Source of the DNA: an uncultured Eubacteriales bacterium
GTDB lineage: Bacteria; Bacillota; Clostridia; Oscillospirales; CAG-272
Direction: 5' to 3'
NCBI GenBank assembly: GCA_900546315.1
Contig: URCP01000010.1
Span: 1 to 50,039 of the forward strand
Length of the DNA stretch: 50,039 nt
Below the pieces are notes generated by a model. The model was not told where the DNA came from. It made no database searches and saw only the letters and a program-made list of their open reading frames with translations. The stretch's first letter is position 1. Each line of letters begins with the position of its first letter. Below are positions 1 through 8,241 of the stretch, piece by piece. The translations under genes and the position numbers were made by a program.

Positions 1-556
1 TTTTATTTTTATCAATTTCAATGTAGTCAGCTTTAATCCCTAAAATTATTGAACCACTATTGCTTCCTGCATGCTTATATGGAATAAGTCTTACCCTTGA
101 GGATAATATTTCATCTGAAGAACTTATAATATTCTGCACTTTGAATACATCCATATTCTCATAGTTATATTCTACTAACTCATCACTTATAATCCCCTTT
201 AGTGCCCTTGATTTAACTATTATAACTTCATTATTACCTAAAGGATCTTTTAGTAAGTTTCCACTATCTACTAACGCCTCACATGTAAAATGTTTACCAA
301 GTAAATTTATATCTATTGTTTTTTTTATGTCCTTAATATATTTAAGATTTTTTATGTCCCGATATATGTATTTAAGCAATTCACAACTTATATAAGTACA
401 TACTATTAAGAATGATATTTTCATATGCTCTATACCTGTAAAGTAGATTATAAAGTAGGTACTTCCACATATAAAAACATTTACTAAGTAAAACACTAAA
501 GATATTCTTATAAATTCTTTTTTATCTTTATACTCCGGAAAACACAAAAGGATATC
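1..556 (-). CDS. spoIIGA: SpoIIGA, sigma-E processing aspartic protease (partial, foreign low-GC DNA)
   Basis: The minus strand is open from about 556 to the window edge. It encodes two hydrophobic segments followed by a soluble domain with the motif ALVDSGNLLKDPLG, and further on RVRLIPYKHAG and ILGIKADYIEI. These match the C-terminal half of SpoIIGA, the membrane-embedded aspartic protease that cleaves pro-sigma-E in the mother cell during sporulation; the Asp of D-S-G is the family's catalytic residue. The 3' end lies outside the window. The 5' end is lost at the junction near 541-570, where AT-rich sequence changes abruptly to GC-rich sequence. Codon use is strongly A/T-ending, unlike every other gene here. 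The family call rests on remembered motifs; exact boundaries are uncertain by about 15 bases. Confidence 0.85.
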
Positions 557-572
557 AAGGCGACGGAGGATA

Positions 573-3500
573 GTGACCTGTCTCGCGGCTGTGGTGGTGT
601 TCTGCACGGTTTACGCGCTGATACTTCCCGCGATAACGCTTGAAAAGCAGGATTGCACACTGCCGGAGCACACACATACGGAGGACTGTTACGCGCTAGT
701 CGCGGCGGCGGATAACGAAACCGAGGACGTGACTGTACCGGAAACAGAAAACGAAGCTGAGACAGAGACAGAGACAGAGACAGAGACAGAGACCACGGTC
801 GTGACCGTACCGGAAACCGACACCGAATCCGTCACGGAGCCGGAAACCGACACCGAAGCTGTTACCGAACCGGCGGAAGAAACCGAAGCCGTCACTGAAA
901 CAGAAGCTGAAACCAGCGCCGAAGCGGAAACAGAAACCGTTGCCGAAACCAGCGCCGAAACCGAAACAGAAACCGACACCGACGCTGAGAGCGAGACGCT
1001 GATAACGGTCGACACATACGCCGGACCGGAGATTGACACCCTTCCCGCCGTCGACCCCGAGACGATATACGTACCGGAGGAGACATCGGCGCCGGAGGAG
1101 ATCACCGTACCGGAGGAGACAACGGCTTCCGACGATGAGACAACCGAGCCGGCAGGGACAGAGCGCGTGCTCATCTGCGGACTCGAGGAACACACGCATA
1201 ACGAGAGCTGCGGCAAGCCTTATACCGACAAGCTGTTCGCGCTCCTGCCCGACCCGGCGGAGGTCATGGAGAAGCTTTCGGCGTACCGCGAGGCGGGGGA
1301 CAGCGAGGGACTTGACGGCTATATATCGGGGCTGAGAGCGCTTATCGACAGTATCAGAGCCTGCGCGACAGATGAAGAACAGAACGCGGCGCTCGAGGCG
1401 ACAGAGATGCTTCTCGACGCTGACGGAGGAACGATAAACGCCGACGACGCCGCGATAACCGTGGAGAGCATAACGGCTGAGCCCGTGACGATAACTCGCA
1501 TGGAAGAGGTACCGGACGACGGGACAGAGAGACCGGTGTCAGGCGGCGACATTCTGACATACACGTTCAGGCTGGCAACCGGCACGACGGATGGAGAGGG
1601 CCGCACGGGAAAGCTCGGGGTGCGCTTTGAGCTGACCGGCGGGGAGTTCGACATCACGGACACACTGATCAGTGAGCCGGTAATCAGCGACGAGGACGGG
1701 AAATCGGTTCTCGAGGGCTTCGTGACGACCGGAGCGCCCGGGGAATGCAACGCGAGCGTTGACGTTGTCGCCGGGGAGCCGGGGATGGTAAGGCTTCAGC
1801 TGTGCGCCGGGGATGTGGTTTGCGACGGGGATATGGTGATCGTCGGGGACGGCGAAAACGCCCTTGACGAAGACACCGACAGCATAGCCGAAGCCGCGCA
1901 CGGAGACAACTGGAAGATTCTGAGGGACAGCGGATGGTTCGAGGAATACAGCGACTATGCGTATGTTCAGGATGACACCGATTATTATGCGGCGGAGATG
2001 ATGGTGAATCCGGTGTTTGAGGTCGCGACACTTGAAAAGAAACCGTCGGATGTACAGGTTGATGAGCGTGGAGGCGAAAATTCAAACGACAACGTCAGCG
2101 TCAGCAAAACTATCGCCGGGACTGAGCTTGAGAATGTGTTTGATATTACGCTGAGGGTTACGACTTCATCGGAGATTCAGGAACTGATAACCGAGCCGGA
2201 TATGGCTGTGGTTATTGTTATGGATATTTCGAATACGATGAAAGAGAACTTCGGTGGGGCTACAAGATATGAAGCTGCTATGGATGCGGCTGAAAGCTTT
2301 CTTGATAAATTTGCGTCAAGTAATAAAACCGGTGTCAGCAAGGTTGGTTATGTGGCGTTCAATACTGACGCGCATCAGATATTCGGATTACAGAAATGCA
2401 CCAACAAAAATGAGGCAGATAATCTGAAAGGGAAAATGCGCTCCGAAACTGGGAGAATTATCAATGCTGATGGTTATTCTGCGTCACATTCACGATTTAC
2501 AAATATTGAAGCCGGGCTCAAGATGGCTTCCGATATGCTTGGTGATGTTAATAATGAGCATAAGTATATCATATTTCTGAGCGACGGATTTCCGACTACG
2601 TATATCAGCAGTGGTTACAACGGATATGACCCATATGACCCAACCGGAGCTCGCTTTTATGACAAAGTTCTCAATAAACCATGCACATACGGAACAAGTT
2701 ACTCAGATGAAGCCGCTATCCGTGCAAGAAACGAAGCTAACAGAATAAAGAACTCTGGAATAAAAATATTCTCAATAGGAGTAGATGTTGGCGGACAGAC
2801 GATTCAGCATTACATCACACAGAGTGAAAAAGCTAATGGGTTCTCAGTCGTTGATAGAACCGGCAAAACCTACGAAATTGGAAGCGCAACCAGCTCCGAT
2901 GCTTATAAGAACTGGCTCGGTAACAGCATAGGTTCCGGCGAAGGCTACTACCACGACAGTACCAACACCGATGGCTTGAAAAAAGCTTACGACGAAATCT
3001 TCAAAACAATCAAAGAACAAGTCGAAAACGGTTCCAAAGCCGACTGGGTTGCGGAAGACCCTCTGCCGACTATAAACGGTTCAGCCGCGCACGTTGAGTT
3101 CATAGGCTTCTACGACAAGATACCGACATTGAAGAACGACAAGCTTGAAGGCGCGTATGAACCGGACGGCGAAAACACAGCCTCATTCGATACTGCCAGG
3201 AAAGCCATCAGCTGGGACCTGAAAAAATCGGGATACCAGACAGAGACAAACGGCGGTAAAACAAAATACACATATGCGCTCGTGTATCGCGTCAGGCTGA
3301 TAAACGAGAACGGTAACTTCGGAGAAGAGACAGTATATCCGACAAACGACAGAACGACATTGAGATACAGGACAATAGAGAACAACAAAGTTTCAGAGCC
3401 GAAGGAGATAGAGTTCCCCATCCCGTCCGTCCACGGTTTCCTCGGAGAATTGACATTCAAGAAAACCTCCATGAACGGCACGCCAATCCCGGGAGCGGTC

Positions 3501-3902
3501 TTCACCTTGTCACACGACACCAAGAATTGCGACGAGTGTCGAGGCGACGGGAATTCCGTTGACTTTCCGAACATGACAGCGGAGCCTTCAGACGAGAACG
3601 GCGCCGTCTCATTCAAAAGCATTCCTTCCGGTCACAAATACATACTCGAGGAAACGACAGTCCCGCCGGGATACTCAAAGACCGGCGACACATACACCGT
3701 CGAGGTCGCGTATAACGTTGTGACACTGAAGGAAAACGGAGTTACGGTTGATGATTTAACTCATTTCACGATCATCAACACTCCGCACACAGTTCTCCCC
3801 TCCACCGGTTCAACCGGCAAAATCCCGTATACAATAAGCGGCGTTATGCTGATAACGGCATCAATCCTGCTTGTGTATAAAACGCGCCGCAGGGACGACT
3901 GA
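573..3902 (+). CDS. LPXTG-anchored vWA-domain surface protein, likely pilus tip adhesin (5' truncated)
   Basis: First gene of a sortase pilus locus. A hydrophobic N-terminal segment ending ALILPAITLEKQ is followed by a Cys/His motif (CTLPEHTHTEDCY), a long Thr/Glu-rich spacer, a second copy (CGLEEHTHNESC), a globular region, a von Willebrand A domain from about residue 540 to 800 with MIDAS-like DISNT, a Cna-B-like domain with an E-box (YILEETTVPPGY), the sorting signal LPSTG near residue 1074, a membrane helix and a basic tail. The MIDAS has Thr where DxSxS expects the second Ser. The GTG at 573 is probably not the true start: the frame stays open upstream across the AT-rich junction (encoding RISRRRI), and GGAGG lies only 3 bases before it. 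The real N-terminus is therefore missing. The vWA-coding part is visibly AT-richer than the 5' third. Confidence 0.85.
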   Translation: MTCLAAVVVFCTVYALILPAITLEKQDCTLPEHTHTEDCYALVAAADNETEDVTVPETENEAETETETETETETTVVTVPETDTESVTEPETDTEAVTEPAEETEAVTETEAETSAEAETETVAETSAETETETDTDAESETLITVDTYAGPEIDTLPAVDPETIYVPEETSAPEEITVPEETTASDDETTEPAGTERVLICGLEEHTHNESCGKPYTDKLFALLPDPAEVMEKLSAYREAGDSEGLDGYISGLRALIDSIRACATDEEQNAALEATEMLLDADGGTINADDAAITVESITAEPVTITRMEEVPDDGTERPVSGGDILTYTFRLATGTTDGEGRTGKLGVRFELTGGEFDITDTLISEPVISDEDGKSVLEGFVTTGAPGECNASVDVVAGEPGMVRLQLCAGDVVCDGDMVIVGDGENALDEDTDSIAEAAHGDNWKILRDSGWFEEYSDYAYVQDDTDYYAAEMMVNPVFEVATLEKKPSDVQVDERGGENSNDNVSVSKTIAGTELENVFDITLRVTTSSEIQELITEPDMAVVIVMDISNTMKENFGGATRYEAAMDAAESFLDKFASSNKTGVSKVGYVAFNTDAHQIFGLQKCTNKNEADNLKGKMRSETGRIINADGYSASHSRFTNIEAGLKMASDMLGDVNNEHKYIIFLSDGFPTTYISSGYNGYDPYDPTGARFYDKVLNKPCTYGTSYSDEAAIRARNEANRIKNSGIKIFSIGVDVGGQTIQHYITQSEKANGFSVVDRTGKTYEIGSATSSDAYKNWLGNSIGSGEGYYHDSTNTDGLKKAYDEIFKTIKEQVENGSKADWVAEDPLPTINGSAAHVEFIGFYDKIPTLKNDKLEGAYEPDGENTASFDTARKAISWDLKKSGYQTETNGGKTKYTYALVYRVRLINENGNFGEETVYPTNDRTTLRYRTIENNKVSEPKEIEFPIPSVHGFLGELTFKKTSMNGTPIPGAVFTLSHDTKNCDECRGDGNSVDFPNMTAEPSDENGAVSFKSIPSGHKYILEETTVPPGYSKTGDTYTVEVAYNVVTLKENGVTVDDLTHFTIINTPHTVLPSTGSTGKIPYTISGVMLITASILLVYKTRRRDD
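759..794 (+). repeat. GAGACA hexanucleotide tandem repeat
   Basis: Five perfect GAGACA units followed by GAGACC, coding Glu-Thr dipeptides in the wall-spanning spacer of the tip adhesin. The 6-bp unit changes spacer length by two residues at a time without shifting frame. Confidence 0.9.
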
Positions 3903-3947
3903 TCTCACGGCACGAAAAAATCCAACATTAAGAAAGGGAATCTTACC

Positions 3948-5381
3948 ATGAAGACTTCAAGAAGACTTGCCGTGTTATTCCTGGCAATCGTTATGATGTT
4001 CACGCTCGCGGTGAGTGTATCTGCAATCGACGGTGGCAGCATAACCATCGACAACGCCGTCAAGGATCAGACTTACACCATTTACGAGATACTTTATCTC
4101 GAGAGCTACAACAAGGACTCCGGCGCTTACTCTTATAAGGCAAAGGCTGACTGGAACGTTTTCATCAACGGCGCTGACATCAAAAATGTTTATGTCAATG
4201 TTGATGATCAAGGCTATGTGACATGGAAAGATAGCGCCGACCCGGCAGCTTTCGCAAAGCTTGCACAGAAGTATGCGACTGATCACAGGATTGTCAATCA
4301 AGGTTCAATGAAAGCGGAAAACGCGACTGTTACGTTCACAAATCTTGAACTCGGATACTACCTCGTAGACACCACGCTCGGTACTCTCTGTTCGCTTGAT
4401 ACCACCACGCCGTCTGTTACCATCAAGGAAAAGAACGCAGAGCCGTCCAAGGTCAAGACTGTTGACGAAGATTCCACCGGCAACTATGGTTCGACCAACG
4501 ATGCTGATATCGGTCAGACCGTGAACTTCAAGAGCACCATCGCCGCTCAGGCTGGTGCTGAGAACTATGTGTTCCATGATAAAATGTCCGCAGGTCTGAC
4601 ATATACCGGCGTGACTGGTGTTACGCTGAATGGGGAAAACGTTGACAAGGCAAGCTATACTGTTAAAACGACCGAATTTAGCGATGACTGCACATTTGAA
4701 GTAATCTTCACTCAGGCATTTTGTAATACTCTCAAAGCAAACGATGAGATAGTCATCAGCTACACAGCAACTGTCAACGAAAAAGCAGTAATCGGAAGCA
4801 CTGGCAACCCCAACGAGAGCAAGATCGAATATGGTGAATCCGGCAAAACCACTACGACTCCTCCAAGCAAGACCACAACCTACACATGGAGCTTCGACGT
4901 CATTAAGTACACCAAGAAAGATGGCGAAGAAGTCAAGCTTGCTGGCGCAAAGTTCGTATTAAGCAAGAGCGTTGATGGTTCAAATCCGATAGCGCTTGTC
5001 AGTGAAGGCAACAATGCTTATCGTGTCGCAAAAACTGGTGAAACCGACACAATAACCGAAATCACCACCGATAGCACAGGTTCTTTCACCATCAATGGAC
5101 TTGACTCCGACACTTACTATCTCAAAGAGACCAAAGCACCTGACGGATACAACACACTCAAAGATTCAGTTGAGGTTGTTATTGGTTCTGACGGTAAGAT
5201 CAACGTAACCGAAGAAAACGCAAACGGCGTTGAAGCGATTAAGGTCGAAAACAACACCGGCGCAGAGCTCCCCTCCACCGGCGGCATCGGCACGACGATT
5301 TTCTACATAATCGGCGCGGTGCTCGTCCTCGGCGCGTCTGTTCTGCTTGTCACCAAGAGACGCATGAATAACGATCAGTAA
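3948..5381 (+). CDS. Major (backbone) pilin, Cna-B/SpaA type, LPXTG-anchored
   Basis: 477 residues: signal peptide ending near VSVSA, an N-terminal pilin domain, a middle domain, a C-terminal Cna-B domain with the E-box YYLKETKAPDGYN near residue 390, then LPSTGG near residue 441, a membrane helix and a KRR tail. This is the usual architecture of a backbone pilin polymerised by a class C sortase. Where family members have a YPK pilin motif, the segment here reads VTIKEKN followed by PSKVKTV, so the acceptor Lys is probably in KEKN; that is inference. The start has AAAGGGAA upstream. It lies 45 bp after the tip gene and 21 bp before the class C sortase. Base composition is lower in GC than the sortase genes. 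Confidence 0.9.
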   Translation: MKTSRRLAVLFLAIVMMFTLAVSVSAIDGGSITIDNAVKDQTYTIYEILYLESYNKDSGAYSYKAKADWNVFINGADIKNVYVNVDDQGYVTWKDSADPAAFAKLAQKYATDHRIVNQGSMKAENATVTFTNLELGYYLVDTTLGTLCSLDTTTPSVTIKEKNAEPSKVKTVDEDSTGNYGSTNDADIGQTVNFKSTIAAQAGAENYVFHDKMSAGLTYTGVTGVTLNGENVDKASYTVKTTEFSDDCTFEVIFTQAFCNTLKANDEIVISYTATVNEKAVIGSTGNPNESKIEYGESGKTTTTPPSKTTTYTWSFDVIKYTKKDGEEVKLAGAKFVLSKSVDGSNPIALVSEGNNAYRVAKTGETDTITEITTDSTGSFTINGLDSDTYYLKETKAPDGYNTLKDSVEVVIGSDGKINVTEENANGVEAIKVENNTGAELPSTGGIGTTIFYIIGAVLVLGASVLLVTKRRMNNDQ

Positions 5382-5402
5382 TAACCCTTTAAGGAGAGCC
5401 CA

Positions 5403-6227
5403 ATGAAGCGAAAAGGAAGTACAATTACAACTGTAATACTCGTTCTGCTGTTTGTCGTCGGGCTTTCCCTGCTTCTTTATCCTACGCTCAGTGATTACTG
5501 GAACTCGCTTCACCAGTCAAAGGCTATCTCGGACTATGCCGATAACGTCGCCGACCTCTCGAAGGAAAACTACGACGAGCTGTGGACGGCGGCGAAAAGC
5601 TACAACGCCTCACTCGTCCCGCGCTTCAACGCTTTCCTGCTCACCGACGAACAGAAGGAACAGTACGACTCCCTGCTGAACGTCTCCGGGCTCGGTATCA
5701 TGGGGTACATCGAGATTCCCGAGATAAACTGTTCGCTCCCGATATACCACGGCACCGACGAATCAGTCCTTCAGATAGCGGTAGGTCACATTTCATGGTC
5801 AAGTCTCCCGACCGGCGGCGAGAGCACTCACTGCGTCCTGTCCGGTCACAGGGGTCTCCCGAGCGCGAAGCTCTTCACGAACCTCGACAAGCTTACCGAG
5901 GGCTCGACGTTCATGCTCCGCGTCCTTGATGAGGTGCTGACGTATGAGGTCGACCAGATTCTGACGGTACTTCCGGACGAGGTTGACGCGCTGCAAATTG
6001 TAGAGGGCGATGATCTCTGCACACTCGTTACCTGTACGCCGTACGGGATAAACTCACACCGACTGCTCGTGAGGGGTCACAGAATCGAGAACGTCGAAAC
6101 GGCAAAAAACGTGAGAGTGACGGCTGACGCGATTCAGATAGAGCCGCTTATAGTCGCCCCGGCGGTCGCGATTCCGTTCCTGATACTGCTGATGATCCCA
6201 CTATTCACAAAACACAGAAAGAAATAA
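5403..6227 (+). CDS. Class C (pilus) sortase
   Basis: 274 residues with a membrane helix at each end, as is usual for class C pilus sortases, which act on the outer face of the membrane joining pilin sorting signals to pilin lysines. The catalytic His is in LSGHRG near residue 147, the Cys in TLVTCTPYG near residue 210 and the Arg in HRLLVRGHR. The MGYIEIPEI and LPIYHGT segments are typical of the class. RBS AAGGAGAG precedes the ATG. It sits between the backbone pilin and the minor pilin, which are its likely substrates. Confidence 0.93.
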   Translation: MKRKGSTITTVILVLLFVVGLSLLLYPTLSDYWNSLHQSKAISDYADNVADLSKENYDELWTAAKSYNASLVPRFNAFLLTDEQKEQYDSLLNVSGLGIMGYIEIPEINCSLPIYHGTDESVLQIAVGHISWSSLPTGGESTHCVLSGHRGLPSAKLFTNLDKLTEGSTFMLRVLDEVLTYEVDQILTVLPDEVDALQIVEGDDLCTLVTCTPYGINSHRLLVRGHRIENVETAKNVRVTADAIQIEPLIVAPAVAIPFLILLMIPLFTKHRKK

Positions 6228-6237
6228 GGTTGCACAA

Positions 6238-7377
6238 ATGAAAACATACAAATGTATCCTCGCAGTCCTGCTCGCCGTGATGATAGTCCTGACGGTCATA
6301 CCCGCGGTCGCGGCGGCAGATACGCTGAAACTGACAATAGTCTGCGAGGACGGCGGCAAAGCGCTCGCTGACATTGGCTTCGATATATACAAAGTCGCAG
6401 ATATCGACAGAAACGGGACCTTCACCCTGACCGACGATTTCTCCGGCTACGGCGTCGACCCCGGAAGCTATAACAACATACCGAAAGCTCTCGCCCCGAC
6501 ACTCGAAGGCATCGTGCTGAAAAACGACATAAAGCCCGCCGCTAGCGTCAAAACCGACGGGAAAGGCGTCGCGTCCTTCACGACGACCGGATCGGGTCTG
6601 TATCTTGTCCGCGCGGACAGGGCGACGATCGATGGCTCGAGCTACGACTTCACGCCGTTTATGGTGATACTCGACAATACATATGTAGAGACATCCGACG
6701 TTACTGTAAACGCGAAATTCGAGGTCACGCCGCCGTTCGTCATCATACCGACGTCCGTAAAGGTTATCAAGCTCTGGAATGATAACGACGACAGGGAAAA
6801 CCGCCCGGAGAGCGTAAAGGTCGATCTCCTGCGTGATGGCGAGGTTTATGATACCGCTTACCTGACGCCGGAGAACGGCTGGAAGCACACATGGGAAAAG
6901 CTCGACCGCCTGTATTCATGGACGGTGACCGAGGAGGTTCCGGAGGGCTACACAATGACGATCGAAAAGGACGGTACGACCTTTGTGATAACCAACACGA
7001 AGACAACCGAGCCGCCCCCCGACACCGAAACAACAGATACGACCTCCCCCGACACCGAACCAGAAACGACCATTCCGGACACTGAGCCCGATACGACAGC
7101 TCCGGATGAGACGACTGGTCCGTCCGAGACGACTGGTCCGTCCGAGACGACTGGTCCGTCCGAGACGACCGTTCCCGACACCGAGCCTGACACAACGGCA
7201 CCTGACACTGAGCCTGTCGAAACCAAACCGACCGAGACGACGCCTTCCGAACCAACTCTCCCTCAGACCGGACAGCTGTGGTGGCCGGTACCTGCGCTTG
7301 TCGTGATCGGGCTTGCGCTGGTGATCATAGGTCTTGTGCGCTCGAAGGGTGCGTCGGATGAAGAAGAGAAGCGCTGA
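6238..7377 (+). CDS. Minor pilin / LPXTG surface protein with Cna-B domain
   Basis: 379 residues: signal peptide (cleavage near AVAAA), an N-terminal domain, a Cna-B domain beginning near SVKVIKLWNDNDD and ending near FVITNTKT, a Thr/Pro/Glu-rich stalk with 18-bp repeats, the sorting signal LPQTG near residue 341, a membrane helix and an acidic-basic tail. The position after the class C sortase and the long Pro/Thr stalk suggest a wall-anchoring basal pilin; that role is inference. It begins 10 bp after the sortase, and its 3' end overlaps the next sortase by 20 bp. Confidence 0.85.
   Translation: MKTYKCILAVLLAVMIVLTVIPAVAAADTLKLTIVCEDGGKALADIGFDIYKVADIDRNGTFTLTDDFSGYGVDPGSYNNIPKALAPTLEGIVLKNDIKPAASVKTDGKGVASFTTTGSGLYLVRADRATIDGSSYDFTPFMVILDNTYVETSDVTVNAKFEVTPPFVIIPTSVKVIKLWNDNDDRENRPESVKVDLLRDGEVYDTAYLTPENGWKHTWEKLDRLYSWTVTEEVPEGYTMTIEKDGTTFVITNTKTTEPPPDTETTDTTSPDTEPETTIPDTEPDTTAPDETTGPSETTGPSETTGPSETTVPDTEPDTTAPDTEPVETKPTETTPSEPTLPQTGQLWWPVPALVVIGLALVIIGLVRSKGASDEEEKR
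7108..7161 (+). repeat. 18-bp tandem repeat, three units
   Basis: Three perfect copies of GAGACGACTGGTCCGTCC encode Glu-Thr-Thr-Gly-Pro-Ser in the stalk of the minor pilin, followed by a diverged fourth unit. Copy-number change would alter stalk length in frame. Confidence 0.9.
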
Positions 7378-8023
7378 GCGCGGGCTCACCTTCATAGTGA
7401 TCGGGCTGCTGTGTATCGCGGCGGCGCTTTCGCTTGCGGGGTACAACGTTTACACTGACGCGAGAGCTGGAAGATCGGTCAGGCAGGTTCTTGACGAGCT
7501 TGACGGGCTTTTTCCTGAAACGACGGATGCTACAGACAGCGCCGCGGAAATTACTGACGATCCGGTGAACACTGTCATGCCCGAGCCGGTCGCGGACATC
7601 CCGGACTACATTCTGTACCCCGACATGGAGATGCCGGTCAGAAAGGTTGACGGAAAGGACTACATCGGCGTCCTGCGGATAGATTCGCTGTCGCTTGAAT
7701 TGCCTGTCGTCAGCGATTGGAGCTACGACGACCTGAAAACCGCGCCGTGCCGTTACAGCGGTTCCGCGTACAAGGGCAATCTCGTCATCTGCGGTCACGA
7801 CTACCGCTCGCATTTCGGCGGGCTGAGGCGTATCGGCATCGGCGACACGGCGACCTTCACCGACATGGACAAAAACGTATTCGGATACCGGGCGGTGTCG
7901 GTGGAAATCCTCGATCCGACGGCAAAGGAAGAGATGACAAGCGGAGACTACGATCTGACTCTCTTCACCTGCACTCTCGACGGAAAGAACAGACTGACAG
8001 TCAGATTCGAGAAGGATGAATAG
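7358..8023 (+). CDS. Second sortase of the pilus locus (class uncertain)
   Basis: 221 residues with an N-terminal membrane helix, a Ser/Thr-rich linker, and a sortase barrel containing LVICGHDYRSHF (His near residue 146), LTLFTCT (Cys near residue 204) and NRLTVRF (Arg). It is shorter than the class C enzyme and lacks a C-terminal helix, so it may anchor the finished pilus to the wall or process the minor pilin. The ATG at 7358 is preferred over the one at 7334 because AAGGG lies 9 bases upstream and the hydrophobic segment follows directly. It overlaps the minor pilin gene by 20 bp, suggesting translational coupling. Confidence 0.85.
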   Translation: MKKRSAERGLTFIVIGLLCIAAALSLAGYNVYTDARAGRSVRQVLDELDGLFPETTDATDSAAEITDDPVNTVMPEPVADIPDYILYPDMEMPVRKVDGKDYIGVLRIDSLSLELPVVSDWSYDDLKTAPCRYSGSAYKGNLVICGHDYRSHFGGLRRIGIGDTATFTDMDKNVFGYRAVSVEILDPTAKEEMTSGDYDLTLFTCTLDGKNRLTVRFEKDE

Positions 8024-8025
8024 CT

Positions 8026-8062
8026 CACTGCCGCGAAAACGCGGCAGTGTTCTTGTCTCTTG
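8026..8062 (+). terminator. Rho-independent terminator of the pilus operon
   Basis: A perfect 10-bp stem (CACTGCCGCG / CGCGGCAGTG) with an AAAA loop begins three bases after the sortase stop codon and is followed by a T-rich stretch. Confidence 0.85.
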
Positions 8063-8139
8063 ATATGACGAGGGCTCGTCGTCAGGGATGTAGGGCAAAA
8101 ATAATGCCGGATTTTTACCGCTCACGACGTGTTTGACCG

Positions 8140-8168
8140 TTTTCTTTTTTATTCGGACAGTGTATAAT
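8140..8168 (+). promoter_or_regulatory. Possible promoter of the binding-protein gene
   Basis: TATAAT at 8163-8168 lies in the intergenic region 74 bp before the lipoprotein start. The hexamer 17 bp upstream (TTTTCT) is a weak -35; a better TTGACC at 8133 is 24 bp away, too far for a normal promoter. Confidence 0.4.
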
Positions 8169-8241
8169 TGATACAGCACCGACCAAGCATGGAAAATGCT
8201 GAACCCGAATCAATAATGGAAGAACGAAAGGCGGTCAGAAA

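Noticed and set aside
759..794. Possible CRISPR or phase-variation tract
   Set aside because: The units are contiguous hexamers within a coding stalk, with no spacers, and length changes would stay in frame.
689..1216. Minus-strand frame very rich in Ser and Val
   Set aside because: It is the complement of the Glu/Thr repeat region of the tip adhesin, where GAGACA repeats read as Val-Ser. Not a gene.
8133..8168. TTGACC at 8133 as -35 for TATAAT at 8163
   Set aside because: The 24-bp spacer is too long for a normal sigma-A promoter, so only the -10 is listed, with low confidence.
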